Counted from the first letter of the stretch, positions 18,998 through 26,939 are shown. The stretch is DNA of 64,000 nt from Actinoplanes oblitus (GCF_030252345.1 NZ_CP126980.1:5223501-5287500); one strand, 5' to 3'. Notes: generated by a model from the sequence alone, not told the origin. Numbers and translations: made by a program.

Positions 18998-19234
18998 GAC
19001 TTCCGGCGCCACTCCTGCTAGCCCGCCTGCCGCAATGTTCGTGAGAACCGGCGCCACCAGTAGATCTTCACTACTGGTGCCGTCGGCCGTGCCCGCTCAC
19101 CCTGCGTGCAAACGAGCATCAGGTCTCTCGGAGTGCGGACGCGCGGAACTGCCGATGAGAGCGCATCGATACTGCCGCGGAGCGCGCGATAATGATTCAA
19201 CCTCATAGTTGAATGAACTATATATAATTACATC
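18998..19234. other. Intergenic stretch upstream of the low-GC membrane gene
   Basis: No gene is seen. Base composition falls towards AT near the 3' end, where the promoter for 19235 lies. Confidence 0.4.
19195..19234 (+). promoter_or_regulatory. Promoter with hairpin, probably leaderless
   Basis: TATAAT (19223-19228) ends 6 bp before the ATG at 19235, so transcription should start at or next to the A of the ATG. Immediately upstream is a 7-bp inverted repeat, ATTCAAC-CTCATA-GTTGAAT (19195-19214), overlapping the -35 position. It could be an operator. Confidence 0.55.
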
Positions 19235-19912
19235 ATGATACTGTCTCGTCAGAGCCGCAAGAATTCTGCTATAGGCCAAGCGCCCGCAAGTATAATAAAG
19301 GACGAGTCAATCCAATTCTTGCTGGTTGAATTCGCTTCGATACGCGAGTTCCGAGCGTTCGCCTACGCGATCGTCGAGAAGCGGATCCAGTTCATCATTG
19401 CTCTTCAGGCGGCTGAAACGGCATTTATTGGGGTCCTTGTGACCCAGCACACTGACAAGCGGGTCGTCGCGCTAGTTTCCCTTGTTCTCGGCTTGCCCAC
19501 ACTGCTTCTTACCTATCTGACGTACCTTCGAGCGCTAGATTTTCAAATCCAAGGACGCAGGTACATCAGAGCGATGAATGCAATACGTGGCTACTTTGTC
19601 TCGAATGATCCGAAGATTTCCTCAGCCGTTCTTCTTCCAACGGATCCGCGATTTCCAAGGTTCGATCAAATTGGATACGGCGGCTCGACAATGCAGAGCC
19701 TTGCGACTAAGGTCCTCGTCCTGGTAATCTTTCTTTTCAGTTTGTTGAGCTTCGCAGCCATGTGGCTGATTATGTCTTTCACGATCGAAGCGACAGGTGC
19801 GCCGGTGGTGGCCGCCATGGTATCGGCTTCTTTGTGTCTTATCGTTTCCCTGCTGGAGCGCAATCGCACGAAGCGCCACCTTCGTAGGGCAGAAGAAGAA
19901 TCAGCAACTTGA
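19235..19912 (+). CDS. Low-GC four-helix membrane protein
   Basis: This 225-residue protein has four predicted spans: about residues 50-70 (IQFIIALQAAETAFIGVLV), 75-95 (VVALVSLVLGLPTLLLTYL), 155-180 (VLVLVIFLFSLLSFAAMWL) and 185-205. A cytoplasmic loop carries YIRAMNAIRGYF and LLPTDPRFP, which recur in uncharacterised actinobacterial membrane proteins. The arrangement of two helical hairpins around a short loop recalls small membrane effectors of conflict systems, but no partner nucleotidyltransferase or SLOG gene is present, so I do not assign that role. Base composition is markedly less GC-rich than every neighbour, a sign of transfer. Confidence 0.75.
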   Translation: MILSRQSRKNSAIGQAPASIIKDESIQFLLVEFASIREFRAFAYAIVEKRIQFIIALQAAETAFIGVLVTQHTDKRVVALVSLVLGLPTLLLTYLTYLRALDFQIQGRRYIRAMNAIRGYFVSNDPKISSAVLLPTDPRFPRFDQIGYGGSTMQSLATKVLVLVIFLFSLLSFAAMWLIMSFTIEATGAPVVAAMVSASLCLIVSLLERNRTKRHLRRAEEESAT

Positions 19913-19955
19913 TCGAATTTCCCGCGTGGTCATGGCATCGTGAGGAGGTCCGCTC

Positions 19956-20642
19956 ATGCCGAAATCCGGTAACTCGAATCCCGGGGATAAGGGACGGCCC
20001 GATGTCGAGGCGCCAACAGGACGCCCATACGATGCGGTCGAACTTGTGGAGTCGGCCGGGAGCAGATTCAGACACCGCGTCCCGGCCGAATTTTTCGGCC
20101 GAGGCTCAGCCCAGCGACTTCAATGCCTTGTCCAAGGTGGCGAAGACGGTGTCGGAGCCACCCTTCCAGGACGGCACCGGATCCGCCTGACCGGGCGCCA
20201 GTTGGTAGAGCCACCAGATGTTCTGCCAGGGGTCGAGCATCCGGGCGAGCGTCGTCTCACCGTAGAACGGGGTCGGTTCGGTCACCGTCGTGGCGCCCTC
20301 GACACCGGCCCGCTCGAGCACCGCCGCTGCGTCGGTCACCCACAGCTGCAGCAGGCTGGGCCGCGCCGGCCAGCCGACCAGCCGGTCGGCGACCATCAGG
20401 TCGACCGTGCCGAGCCGCAGCTGGGCGTGGATGAGCTTGCCGTCCGGCATCGGCGTCCGCGCCTCGACGGTCTCGGCCGCACCAAACACCTCGGCCACAA
20501 AGTCCACGAACCGCGCGGCGTCATCCACAATCACGAACGGATTGAGGACGGCGCCGCCATAGGGGACAGCTTCCGGAGAGAGCAGAACGTCGCTGGTCAT
20601 GCCGAGGATCATGCCGTCATCTGCGGTCAGTTCCTGACCTAA
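19956..20642 (+). CDS. Possible small gene, antisense to the VOC gene beyond about residue 48
   Basis: ATG 19956 has an excellent ribosome binding site (GAGGAGG, 7 bp upstream) and opens MPKSGNSNPGDKGRPDVEAP. The frame stays open until 20642 only because it runs antisense through the GC-rich VOC gene. A short authentic gene may have lost its 3' end when the VOC segment was joined here. The product beyond the first ~48 residues is not credible. Confidence 0.25.
   Translation: MPKSGNSNPGDKGRPDVEAPTGRPYDAVELVESAGSRFRHRVPAEFFGRGSAQRLQCLVQGGEDGVGATLPGRHRIRLTGRQLVEPPDVLPGVEHPGERRLTVERGRFGHRRGALDTGPLEHRRCVGHPQLQQAGPRRPADQPVGDHQVDRAEPQLGVDELAVRHRRPRLDGLGRTKHLGHKVHEPRGVIHNHERIEDGAAIGDSFRREQNVAGHAEDHAVICGQFLT
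20083..20101 (-). terminator. Hairpin behind the VOC gene
   Basis: CGGCCGAA-TTT-TTCGGCCG is a perfect 8-bp stem with a 3-nt loop, 5 bp beyond the VOC stop codon on the minus strand. There is no extended T-run. Confidence 0.5.
20106..20600 (-). CDS. VOC-superfamily (PhnB/glyoxalase-like) protein
   Basis: This 164-residue protein has a vicinal-oxygen-chelate fold of the PhnB-like sort: VLNPFVIVDDAARFVDFVAEVFGA, then HAQLRLGTVDLMVADR, LWVTDAAAVLERA and the closing MLDPWQNIWWLYQ. It lacks the full metal set of glyoxalase I, so a binding or resistance function is as likely as catalysis. The start at ATG 20600 is preferred; ATG 20612 is four codons upstream. GC content is normal for the host, unlike the adjacent membrane gene, so the two cargo genes have different histories. 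Confidence 0.8.
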   Translation of the reverse strand: MTSDVLLSPEAVPYGGAVLNPFVIVDDAARFVDFVAEVFGAAETVEARTPMPDGKLIHAQLRLGTVDLMVADRLVGWPARPSLLQLWVTDAAAVLERAGVEGATTVTEPTPFYGETTLARMLDPWQNIWWLYQLAPGQADPVPSWKGGSDTVFATLDKALKSLG

Positions 20643-20999
20643 TACCTCAGCGGCGCCGAGGCCGCTGAAATGGCGAGAGCCCCCGGCGCCGGCCGGTCGT
20701 TGCCGCCGACAGGCATCCACACCCAAGACTCTCCCATGCGGCTTCATATCCCCTTGTGGCACCGCGCTCGGCATCCGCTCATGCCGCAGATAGGGCGTGC
20801 CCTGGCTCCGGCGACCGTCACCGTTCGTATACGGCATGTCCGGCGGTCGACACATGAACGCGCCTCGCTGATGGATGGCGCCGAAAACTCGGTTCTGGCA
20901 CAGGAAGTGTGATTGATCTTCGCGGATGACTTGTTGTCCGGCTGTGTGACGAGACGATCCGGAAGCTCCTTCCGGCCGCAGACCGTCAGTGGTGCACAA

Positions 21000-21129
21000 C
21001 CGGCGGCGCGTCACCACCGTTCACCTGCTCGACGAAGGTCCGCACGGTGCAGGCGGCGTTGCCGCAGATGAGATGTACGGCAGAGCCGGCTTCGACCTGC
21101 TCCGCAAGAGGGTCTTGCTCGCGCCCTGA
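21000..21129. pseudogene. Scrambled ISL3 transposase fragments
   Basis: Two fragments of one transposase lie in opposite orientations: the zinc-finger part on the minus strand and the C-terminal tail on the plus strand. This implies an inversion plus a deletion, leaving about 40 residues in all. Confidence 0.7.
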
Positions 21130-21187
21130 TCGCTGAACAGCGTCCCTGCCTCGCATCGATCCGGCAGGCTGTGATGTTCTGCCCACC

Positions 21188-21538
21188 ATGTCTGAGAACG
21201 CCGACCGGCTCGTCTCGATCCCGTTGGAGAAGGCCATCGAAACCGCCCGACTCCTGGAGAGCATCGTCGTCTCACTGGACCGGATCGGCTCCCGCCAAGC
21301 AGCAGGTAACGCCGACGCTGACACGCTTGACCAGTTCATGACCGAATGGCTCGTCGGACCGCGTCTCTCCCGCGCCCGTTCCGTGCTGTGGGATGCCATC
21401 ACGGAGGTGATCGGCGAGGAGAAGACTGAGGCAATCGCCGAATCGACCCCTCGCTTCCCGAACCCCGTTCCGGACGAGGTACGCGCGCTACGCCAGGAGT
21501 TGCGAAGGCGGAACGAGACGCAGTTTGGCCACTCATGA
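21188..21538 (+). CDS. Passenger gene of the right ISL3 copy, unknown function
   Basis: This 116-residue soluble protein is mostly helical (LEKAIETARLLESIVVSLDRIG, LSRARSVLWDAITEVIGEE). It has no recognised domain and no similarity that I can see to the passenger at 18481. It occupies the same place in its element: after the transposase C-terminal remnant and just before the right terminal repeat, which begins 20 bp past its stop. ATG 21188 has no strong ribosome binding site. Confidence 0.6.
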   Translation: MSENADRLVSIPLEKAIETARLLESIVVSLDRIGSRQAAGNADADTLDQFMTEWLVGPRLSRARSVLWDAITEVIGEEKTEAIAESTPRFPNPVPDEVRALRQELRRRNETQFGHS

Positions 21539-21578
21539 CCACGTGCCGGGTCATCTCCACACTTCCTGTGCCAGAACC

Positions 21579-21586
21579 TCGAACTG
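21579..21586 (+). repeat. Target-site duplication, right copy
   Basis: TCGAACTG directly follows the right terminal inverted repeat and is identical to 17690-17697. Confidence 0.75.
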
Positions 21587-21737
21587 GGGCCCATTCGTCA
21601 GCCTTCTCGGGACCCATCCCTTGATCGGTCGTTCGTGTTTTCGTGAGTTCGGCCCCACCCGTTGGTGAGATCAGCTCGGCGACGTGATGTCGTCCGAGGC
21701 TTTGTACGGGGTGGACCGAGGCGACATCGGCTGAGCA

Positions 21738-22943
21738 TCATGATGCCGGTTCGGGCCGCGGGGAGCCGGTGTGCTGGACCAGCAGCGCCGCGATCGCGAG
21801 CAGGCCGCCGCAGATCAGCAGGGCGAGGGGCATGGTGGCAAGGTGAGCGACCGCGGCGATGGCGAGCCCGCAGGCGATCTCTCCGAGGTATTTGGCTTGG
21901 GCGAGTAACGAGTGCACCGTGGCCCGGACGGCGCTGACGGTCTGTTCGTTGATCCAGATGGTGGTGAACGTGCGGGTCAGCGGCAGCGCACCAGCGGCCA
22001 GGAGCACGGCGAGGCTTCCGCTGTTTCCCTCGGGGGCGACGGCCAGGCCGGTGACGCCGACCGCGGCGACCGTGCAGGCGGTGACGAAGCCTCGTCGCAG
22101 CGTGTGGACACCGTTGATGCGTGGCCGCACCAGGCGGAGTGCGGCGGCGCCGGCGAGGCTCACCAGCACGCCCAGGCCGCCAAGCCACAGCAGGGGATCG
22201 ACGGAGAGCCCGACATCGACCAGTCTCAACGGGTAGAGGCGGCCGAACGCGTTGACGACTCCATTGACCATGAACGTCGCCGCGAAGATGCCGAGGATGA
22301 CACGACTGGCGCGCACCAGGGCCGATCCGCGCACCAGGATCGACCAGGAAGCGGACCAGCGCTTCACGCGGACCGGCCGAAACCGGCGCTCAGGGAAGCG
22401 CGCCACAACATAGCCACCGAGCAGCAGCATGGCGGCTCCGGCAACCATCATGGCGGAGCGGGGGTCGGTCAGCCAGGCCAGCCCGCTGACGCTCATCAGT
22501 CCGGCGACCGTCCCGGTCAGCTGGGCCTGGTCCGCACGCAGCAACACCGCAGCGACGGCTGTTGGCTCGTCCAGTTCGTCGCTGATCCATGCCACGTCTG
22601 CGCCGCTGGCGAAGTTCCAGGACAGGCCCCACAGCATCTGCGTCGCCAGCACCGGCACGAACTCGCTGACGAGGCCGGTGGCGAGCATGGCGGTGCCCAT
22701 GAGGACATGCGAGATGACCAGCGACCACTTGCGGCTCACCGTGTCGGCGAGCATGCCCGCGGGAACCTCGAACACCAGCGCGGCGACTGACTGACCGACA
22801 CCGATCAATGCCAGCTCGGACGCCGGCAGATGCGCGTCGACAACCAGGTAGACGCTGGTGACCGCCCACCACCCTCGATGCAGGACAGCACGGCACCATG
22901 TCCACCTCACGAACACCGTGGCGAGGCTGGAGTCACCACTCAT
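21738..22943 (-). CDS. MFS transporter
   Basis: This 401-residue protein has about 12 hydrophobic segments. The MFS loop 2-3 signature is present in a relaxed form (GMLADTVSRKWSLVIS, about residues 62-77). The N-terminal half opens with the RGWWAVTSVYLVV helix, and a long cytoplasmic loop sits near residue 195-215 (RFPERRFRPVRVKRW). It is most like small-molecule efflux carriers of actinobacteria; the substrate is unknown. It stands alone beside the mobile element. Confidence 0.85.
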   Translation of the reverse strand: MSGDSSLATVFVRWTWCRAVLHRGWWAVTSVYLVVDAHLPASELALIGVGQSVAALVFEVPAGMLADTVSRKWSLVISHVLMGTAMLATGLVSEFVPVLATQMLWGLSWNFASGADVAWISDELDEPTAVAAVLLRADQAQLTGTVAGLMSVSGLAWLTDPRSAMMVAGAAMLLLGGYVVARFPERRFRPVRVKRWSASWSILVRGSALVRASRVILGIFAATFMVNGVVNAFGRLYPLRLVDVGLSVDPLLWLGGLGVLVSLAGAAALRLVRPRINGVHTLRRGFVTACTVAAVGVTGLAVAPEGNSGSLAVLLAAGALPLTRTFTTIWINEQTVSAVRATVHSLLAQAKYLGEIACGLAIAAVAHLATMPLALLICGGLLAIAALLVQHTGSPRPEPAS

Positions 22944-22961
22944 CGTGGACGACCGCGGATC

Positions 22962-23102
22962 TCAGCTAGCACCACCCACGGGACCTTACGGATCGGTCGC
23001 CGTCATGACAGGCACGACGTGTCCTACGCGGTCGTGCGCACCTACGTCGCCGACCGCACAACCGGGCCCCGTTCCCACACGCACGAAGTCACACGCTGGT
23101 AG
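22962..23102 (+). other. Possible IS21-type transposase (IstA) remnant
   Basis: One frame reads RHDRHDVSYAVVRTYVADR before a stop at 23102. This resembles the helix-turn-helix segment of IstA proteins. No other part of istA or istB is present. The rest of the 22944-23305 gap shows no gene. Confidence 0.3.
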
Positions 23103-23305
23103 GTTCCGCCGCGTATCAGAGATCGTTACCGGTGGATGTGCAGGCGGCGGTCGCCAGCGGTTCCATTTCGCCCTGACCTGAACGCGCGACCTCGGCCCCC
23201 GGCTGGGTCACCGCGCACAGCAGCCGGGGAGAACCAGTTCGCGCCGGCCGGACCGCCCTCGTCCGGCGGGTGTTGGTCCCGCGAAGGATCGGGCATGAGC
23301 TGTCC

Positions 23306-23827
23306 ATGAGCGGATACGTACTCGTGGGCGGGTGGCCGGGTTCCGGGAAGACGACGGTGGCCCGAGCTCTGGCCTCCCGGCTCCAGCTCCCCTGCCTGTC
23401 CAAGGACGACGTCAAGGAAGCGCTCATGGACTCCTTGGGTACGCCCTCGACCGTCGAACAGTCACGTCGGCTGGGTGTGGCAGCCGTTCACGCGGTACTT
23501 CGCGTCGCTCGGGGGTGTCCCGGCGCGGTCATCGACAGCACCTGGTTTCCCTACTCCCTGCCTCTGGTGCGCGCTCTCGCCGGTCCCTTCGTCGAGATCC
23601 GCTGCCGGGTCAGCGTCGGGGTGGCGCGGGAACGGTATCGACGCCGTGTCCGGGACGAGCGGCATCTGGACATGCGGCGCACCGAGCAGGAACTCTGGGG
23701 AGAAGATATTCCCCCGCTCGGAGTCGGGCCGGTGATCGAGGTGGACACTGTGCGGACGGTCGACACCGCCGCCCTTGCGGCGACTGTCCGGGTCGCCTTG
23801 GGCGGGACCGCAGGACAAGTGGTGTAA
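23306..23827 (+). CDS. P-loop kinase-like protein (AAA_33 type)
   Basis: This 173-residue P-loop protein has Walker A GGWPGSGKTT at residues 8-17. The helix VARALASRLQLPCLSKDDVKEAL and the VIDSTWF strand are typical of small zeta-toxin/chloramphenicol-phosphotransferase-like kinases. A lid-type arginine cluster (ERYRRRVRDERH) lies near residue 115. The substrate is unknown: related proteins phosphorylate small molecules or nucleotides. ATG 23306 is the start that puts the first strand directly before the P-loop. It converges on the ABC operon. Confidence 0.8.
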   Translation: MSGYVLVGGWPGSGKTTVARALASRLQLPCLSKDDVKEALMDSLGTPSTVEQSRRLGVAAVHAVLRVARGCPGAVIDSTWFPYSLPLVRALAGPFVEIRCRVSVGVARERYRRRVRDERHLDMRRTEQELWGEDIPPLGVGPVIEVDTVRTVDTAALAATVRVALGGTAGQVV

Positions 23828-23947
23828 CTCCGATCAAGAAGCTGTCGGCCAGCACGACGGGCCCGGGTCGCGCCGCTGGCGGCCCCGGCCTCGCGGGTGG
23901 GCGGGACCGGGGCGACACGGGACCGCTCACCGCGTACCGGAAAGCGG

Positions 23948-23970
23948 CGGTCCGGAAGGAAAGCGGACCG
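23948..23970 (-). terminator. Hairpin behind the export operon
   Basis: CGGTCCG-GAAGGAAAG-CGGACCG has a perfect 7-bp stem, 14 bp past the permease stop on the minus strand. It has no T-run. Confidence 0.4.
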
Positions 23971-23983
23971 TGACCGGGAAGGA

Positions 23984-25273
23984 TCAGGCTCGCATCACGG
24001 TGGCGATGGGGATGCGGGCGGCTCGCAGGGCCGGGACGAAGCCGCCCAGGATCCCCGCGACCAGGCCGGCGACGATCCCGGAGACGCCGGCTGACCAGGG
24101 GAACTCGACGTTCTGCAGGAAGGGTTCGGACGAGCCGAGGACCGCCGAGAGCACCTTGAGCCCGGCCACGCTCAGCCCGATCGCCAGGGCGGCGGTCAGC
24201 AGGCCGGTGAGCAGGGTCTCCGCGAGGACGATGCCGGCCAGGACCGCCCGTGGGGTGCCGACCGCGCGGCGCAGCGCGAACTCCTCGATGCGCTCGCCGA
24301 CCGTGGCCAGGCCGACGTTCAGGACGCCGGCCGCGCCGATCACCAGGACCAGGCCGGCCATCGCCAGGAAGATCAGGCGGAGCAGGTTGAGCTGGTCCTT
24401 CATCTGTTTGCGGGTGTTGATGGTCTCGGCGGCGAGGCCCTGCGCGCCCAGGCCGGTGAGTTTGGCGATCAGGACCGGTTCGACGGGGGTGCCGGCGGCC
24501 ATCGCGACCTGGATGTCGCCCATCGTGTTCGGGTCGCCGAGCCGGGCCAGCGGAAGCCAGCTGGTGAGCTCGTCGAGACGCAGGTACGCGTGCGGCGACG
24601 CGTCGCCGTCCTTGATCACGCCGACGAACCGCGGCGTCAGGTTGGCGGTCGCGCCCGGTACCCGCATCTCGGCCGGCACCTGGTAGCGGGTGAAGCCCTT
24701 GGCCGCCTCCTCGTTGAGCACCAGCCGTGGTGCCATCATCGGCGCGGTGCCGAAGTCCAGCCACTGCCCGGACTTCACCTGGTACGGCCGGAACGGCCGG
24801 ACGTCCCCGGTCAGCGCGGTGAGCCGCAGCTCGATCGCCTGCCCCCGCGGTGCGCCCTCGTTCGGGTCGTAGCAGCCGTTCTGGTTGCAGATCTGCGAGT
24901 TGCCGCCGCCCCAGTCCTGGTCGAACGGCGACCCGCCCTCGTTGACCGGGCGCACCCCGGGCTCGCCGATGATCGCGCTGAGGTTGAACAGGCCGACCGC
25001 GTCGGTACGGCTGCGCACGGTGTCCGCGACGGCCTGGCTCGCGCCGGTCATCGACGGTACGTAGAGCGCCTTGCTGCCGTCGACGCCGGAGTTCAGTTCG
25101 ACGTCGGCGAGCTGGAGGCGTTCGGCGATGCCGGCGCCGGCCTGGACCACGACGACGGCGAGGACGCCGAGGAACAGGCTGACCATGGACAGGAAGGTGC
25201 GCAGTTTGCGGGCCCGGATGCCCTGTATCCCGATGATCGTGGCGGTGCGCAGCCGGCCGGAGAGACGGATCAT
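23984..25273 (-). CDS. MacB/FtsX-type ABC transporter permease
   Basis: This 429-residue permease begins with a span at about residues 25-50 (LRTFLSMVSLFLGVLAVVVVQAG) and has a large extracytoplasmic domain of about 250 residues. Three C-terminal spans follow (LNLLRLIFLAMAGLVLVIGAAGVLNVGLATV, then AVLAGIVLAETLLTGLLTAAL, then VSGIVAGLVAGILGGFVPALRAA). RIEEFALRRAVGTPR is the coupling-helix motif of the FtsX superfamily. ATG 25273 overlaps the ATPase stop (ATGA). With the ATPase and adaptor upstream it forms a MacAB-like export or mechanotransmission system. Confidence 0.9.
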   Translation of the reverse strand: MIRLSGRLRTATIIGIQGIRARKLRTFLSMVSLFLGVLAVVVVQAGAGIAERLQLADVELNSGVDGSKALYVPSMTGASQAVADTVRSRTDAVGLFNLSAIIGEPGVRPVNEGGSPFDQDWGGGNSQICNQNGCYDPNEGAPRGQAIELRLTALTGDVRPFRPYQVKSGQWLDFGTAPMMAPRLVLNEEAAKGFTRYQVPAEMRVPGATANLTPRFVGVIKDGDASPHAYLRLDELTSWLPLARLGDPNTMGDIQVAMAAGTPVEPVLIAKLTGLGAQGLAAETINTRKQMKDQLNLLRLIFLAMAGLVLVIGAAGVLNVGLATVGERIEEFALRRAVGTPRAVLAGIVLAETLLTGLLTAALAIGLSVAGLKVLSAVLGSSEPFLQNVEFPWSAGVSGIVAGLVAGILGGFVPALRAARIPIATVMRA

Positions 25274-25959
25274 GCGAGCACCCGCTCACTGAGCACGCCG
25301 GCCTCCAGGTCGACCGTGCGGCCCATCCGAGCGGCGTGGTCCCGGTCGTGGGTGACCAGGATCAGTGCGCAGCCCCGGGTGGTCGCCTCGAGCAGCGCGT
25401 CGATCACGACGGTGCCGGTCTCGATGTCGAGCGCGCCGGTCGGCTCGTCGGCGAGCAGGATCTGCGGCTCGCGCACCAGGGCGCGGGCGATCGCCACCCG
25501 CTGCTGCTCACCGCCGGACATCTTGGCCGGCCGGTTTTTCGCCAGGTGGGCGATGCCGACCTGGTCGAGGGCGTGCATGACCCGGGCGCGGCGTTCCCGG
25601 CGGGGCAGCCAGCCCTGGCCGTTGATCAGGGCCATCGCCACGTTCTGTGCGGCGGTCAGGTGCTTGAGCAGGAAGAACCGCTGGAAGACGAAGCCGAAGT
25701 GCGAGCTGCGCAGCTTGGCGGCGTGCCGCTCGGGCAGCCGGCTGATGTCCCGGCCGTTGAGCAGGTAGCTGCCGGAGTCCGGCCGGTCGAACAGGCCGAG
25801 GACGCTGAGCAGGGTGCTCTTGCCGGAACCGGAGCGGCCGACGATGGCGACGCTCTCCCCGGCCCGGACGGTCAGGTCGACGCCGTCGAGGATGGTGCGC
25901 GGCTGCTCCTGACCCTTGAGCACCTTGGTGATGCCGGTGAGTTCGATCAGCTCGCTCAT
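25270..25959 (-). CDS. ABC transporter ATP-binding protein (MacB/LolD type)
   Basis: This 229-residue ATPase has Walker A GRSGSGKST, Q-loop FVFQRFFLL, signature MSGGEQQRVAIARAL, Walker B ILLADEPTGALD and the switch histidine in VTHDRD. The LLADEPTGALD form is characteristic of the MacB/LolD/FtsE branch. ATG 25959 overlaps the stop of the upstream adaptor gene and its own stop overlaps the permease start, so all three are translationally coupled. Confidence 0.95.
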   Translation of the reverse strand: MSELIELTGITKVLKGQEQPRTILDGVDLTVRAGESVAIVGRSGSGKSTLLSVLGLFDRPDSGSYLLNGRDISRLPERHAAKLRSSHFGFVFQRFFLLKHLTAAQNVAMALINGQGWLPRRERRARVMHALDQVGIAHLAKNRPAKMSGGEQQRVAIARALVREPQILLADEPTGALDIETGTVVIDALLEATTRGCALILVTHDRDHAARMGRTVDLEAGVLSERVLA

Positions 25960-26939
25960 CCGACCGGGTTCCCGCCGGTCGGGGCGACGGTGGGCAGGTT
26001 CGGGCCGGGGATCGCTATCGTCTCGTCGCCGCGCAGGCCCTTCGTGATCTGGACGACCTTGCCGTCGGAGAGGCCGAGCACCACGTCGACGGTCTTGCGG
26101 GTGTGCTCCTCCCCGGTGACCACGTCGACCTTGCCCCGGCCCTGCGCGCCGGCGACCGCCTCGACCGGCAGGACCAGCGCGTTCGTGGCGCGGCCGGTGA
26201 TCACTTCGAGGGTGACGTCGGCACCGTTGATCAGTTTGACGCTGGCCGGCGGAACACAGACCAAGCGCATGCCCGTCGGTTCCGACCCGCCGGTGCTGCC
26301 GCTGTCCCCCGCCGCCGGGTCGGCGGCCGGCGCCGACGCGTCCGGAGCCGGCGACGCGGTGGTGGCGGCCGGCTCGGGCACGGTGCCGGCCGGCAGCGCG
26401 GCGATGGTGCCGAGCGTCTTGCACCTGAACGGCCCGGGACCGTTCTTGATCTGCGCCTGGACGGTCTTGACCGCGCCGGAGATCCGGTACGCCTGGTCAC
26501 TGCCGATCTCCGCGACGATGCCGTACCCGGCGTGCTGCGCGGACACCACCGGCATGCCCTTGGTGACCTCGGCGTGGTCCTCCATCAGCCGGCCGGCGAA
26601 GGTGGCCCCCTTGGGGATCTCCACCCGGCGCGGGAAGTCGTCGTGCCAGACGCTGGCCACCCACTCCGGGCTGCTCACCGGCGTCTTGGACGGCACTCGG
26701 ACGACCCAGCGCAGCTCGCCGTCGGCCGGTGCGACGATCCCGAAGACCGGGTTGATGGTGACCTTGCCGGTGAGGCTGACCTGGTTGGTCAGGTCCTGGC
26801 GGGTGGGCTGGACCGTGGTCAGCACGGTGCCCCGATCGGCCAGCCCGGGCGTCGAGGTCTCGTCACCGCCGGAGGTGCAGCCGGCCATCACGAAACCCAG
26901 TAACACCACGCTCAGCCGGACAGGCCTGCTCGCCTTCAC
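25956..26939 (-). CDS. Lipoprotein membrane-fusion-type adaptor of the ABC exporter
   Basis: This 327-residue protein has a lipoprotein signal (MKASRPVRLSVVLLGFVMAGC, shown here only to its lipobox MAGC at Cys21). It continues with TNQVSLTGKVTINPVFGIVAP, the barrel-sandwich entry typical of HlyD/MacA-type adaptors. A Pro/Ala/Ser-rich insert occupies about residues 200-240, and a C-terminal beta domain follows (ALVLPVEAVAGAQGRGKVDVV). Such proteins in Gram-positives bridge the permease to the outside. It is the first gene of the operon, divergent from the ATP-grasp gene with about 135 bp between. Confidence 0.85.
   Translation of the reverse strand: MKASRPVRLSVVLLGFVMAGCTSGGDETSTPGLADRGTVLTTVQPTRQDLTNQVSLTGKVTINPVFGIVAPADGELRWVVRVPSKTPVSSPEWVASVWHDDFPRRVEIPKGATFAGRLMEDHAEVTKGMPVVSAQHAGYGIVAEIGSDQAYRISGAVKTVQAQIKNGPGPFRCKTLGTIAALPAGTVPEPAATTASPAPDASAPAADPAAGDSGSTGGSEPTGMRLVCVPPASVKLINGADVTLEVITGRATNALVLPVEAVAGAQGRGKVDVVTGEEHTRKTVDVVLGLSDGKVVQITKGLRGDETIAIPGPNLPTVAPTGGNPVG

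Larger units (their letters stand above)
17698..21578. mobile_element. ISL3-type composite element
   Basis: The left end GGCTCTGGCGCAAACTGTGT (from 17698) and the right end, which reads inwards GGTTCTGGCACAGGAAGTGT (from 21578 on the minus strand), are related terminal repeats. Both are flanked by the same 8 bp, TCGAACTG. The 3.9-kb unit therefore looks like one insertion. Inside are two decayed ISL3 copies (left 17698 to about 18997, right 20891-21578), a low-GC membrane protein gene, a possible small ORF and a VOC gene. Neither transposase is intact, so movement would need a helper enzyme. Confidence 0.7.
20891..21578. mobile_element. Decayed ISL3-family insertion sequence, right copy
   Basis: It is bounded by perfect 21-bp inverted repeats (20891-20911 and 21558-21578). 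The left inner sequence GTGTGATTGATCTT matches the left copy. Transposase remains are scrambled: 21000-21069 on the minus strand reads LICGNAACTVRTFVEQVNGG, and 21073-21129 on the plus strand reads MYGRAGFDLLRKRVLLA followed by a stop. An intact passenger gene (21188-21538) precedes the right repeat. Confidence 0.75.

Noticed and set aside
19235-19912. Call as a SLATT-type conflict-system effector
   Set aside because: The hydrophobic pattern is loosely similar, but no SMODS, SLOG or other partner gene is adjacent and no diagnostic motif can be read.
19960-20000. tRNA-like T-arm (CTCGAATCCCGGGG)
   Set aside because: The stem and loop lengths are wrong, and no acceptor, D or anticodon arms can be folded around it.
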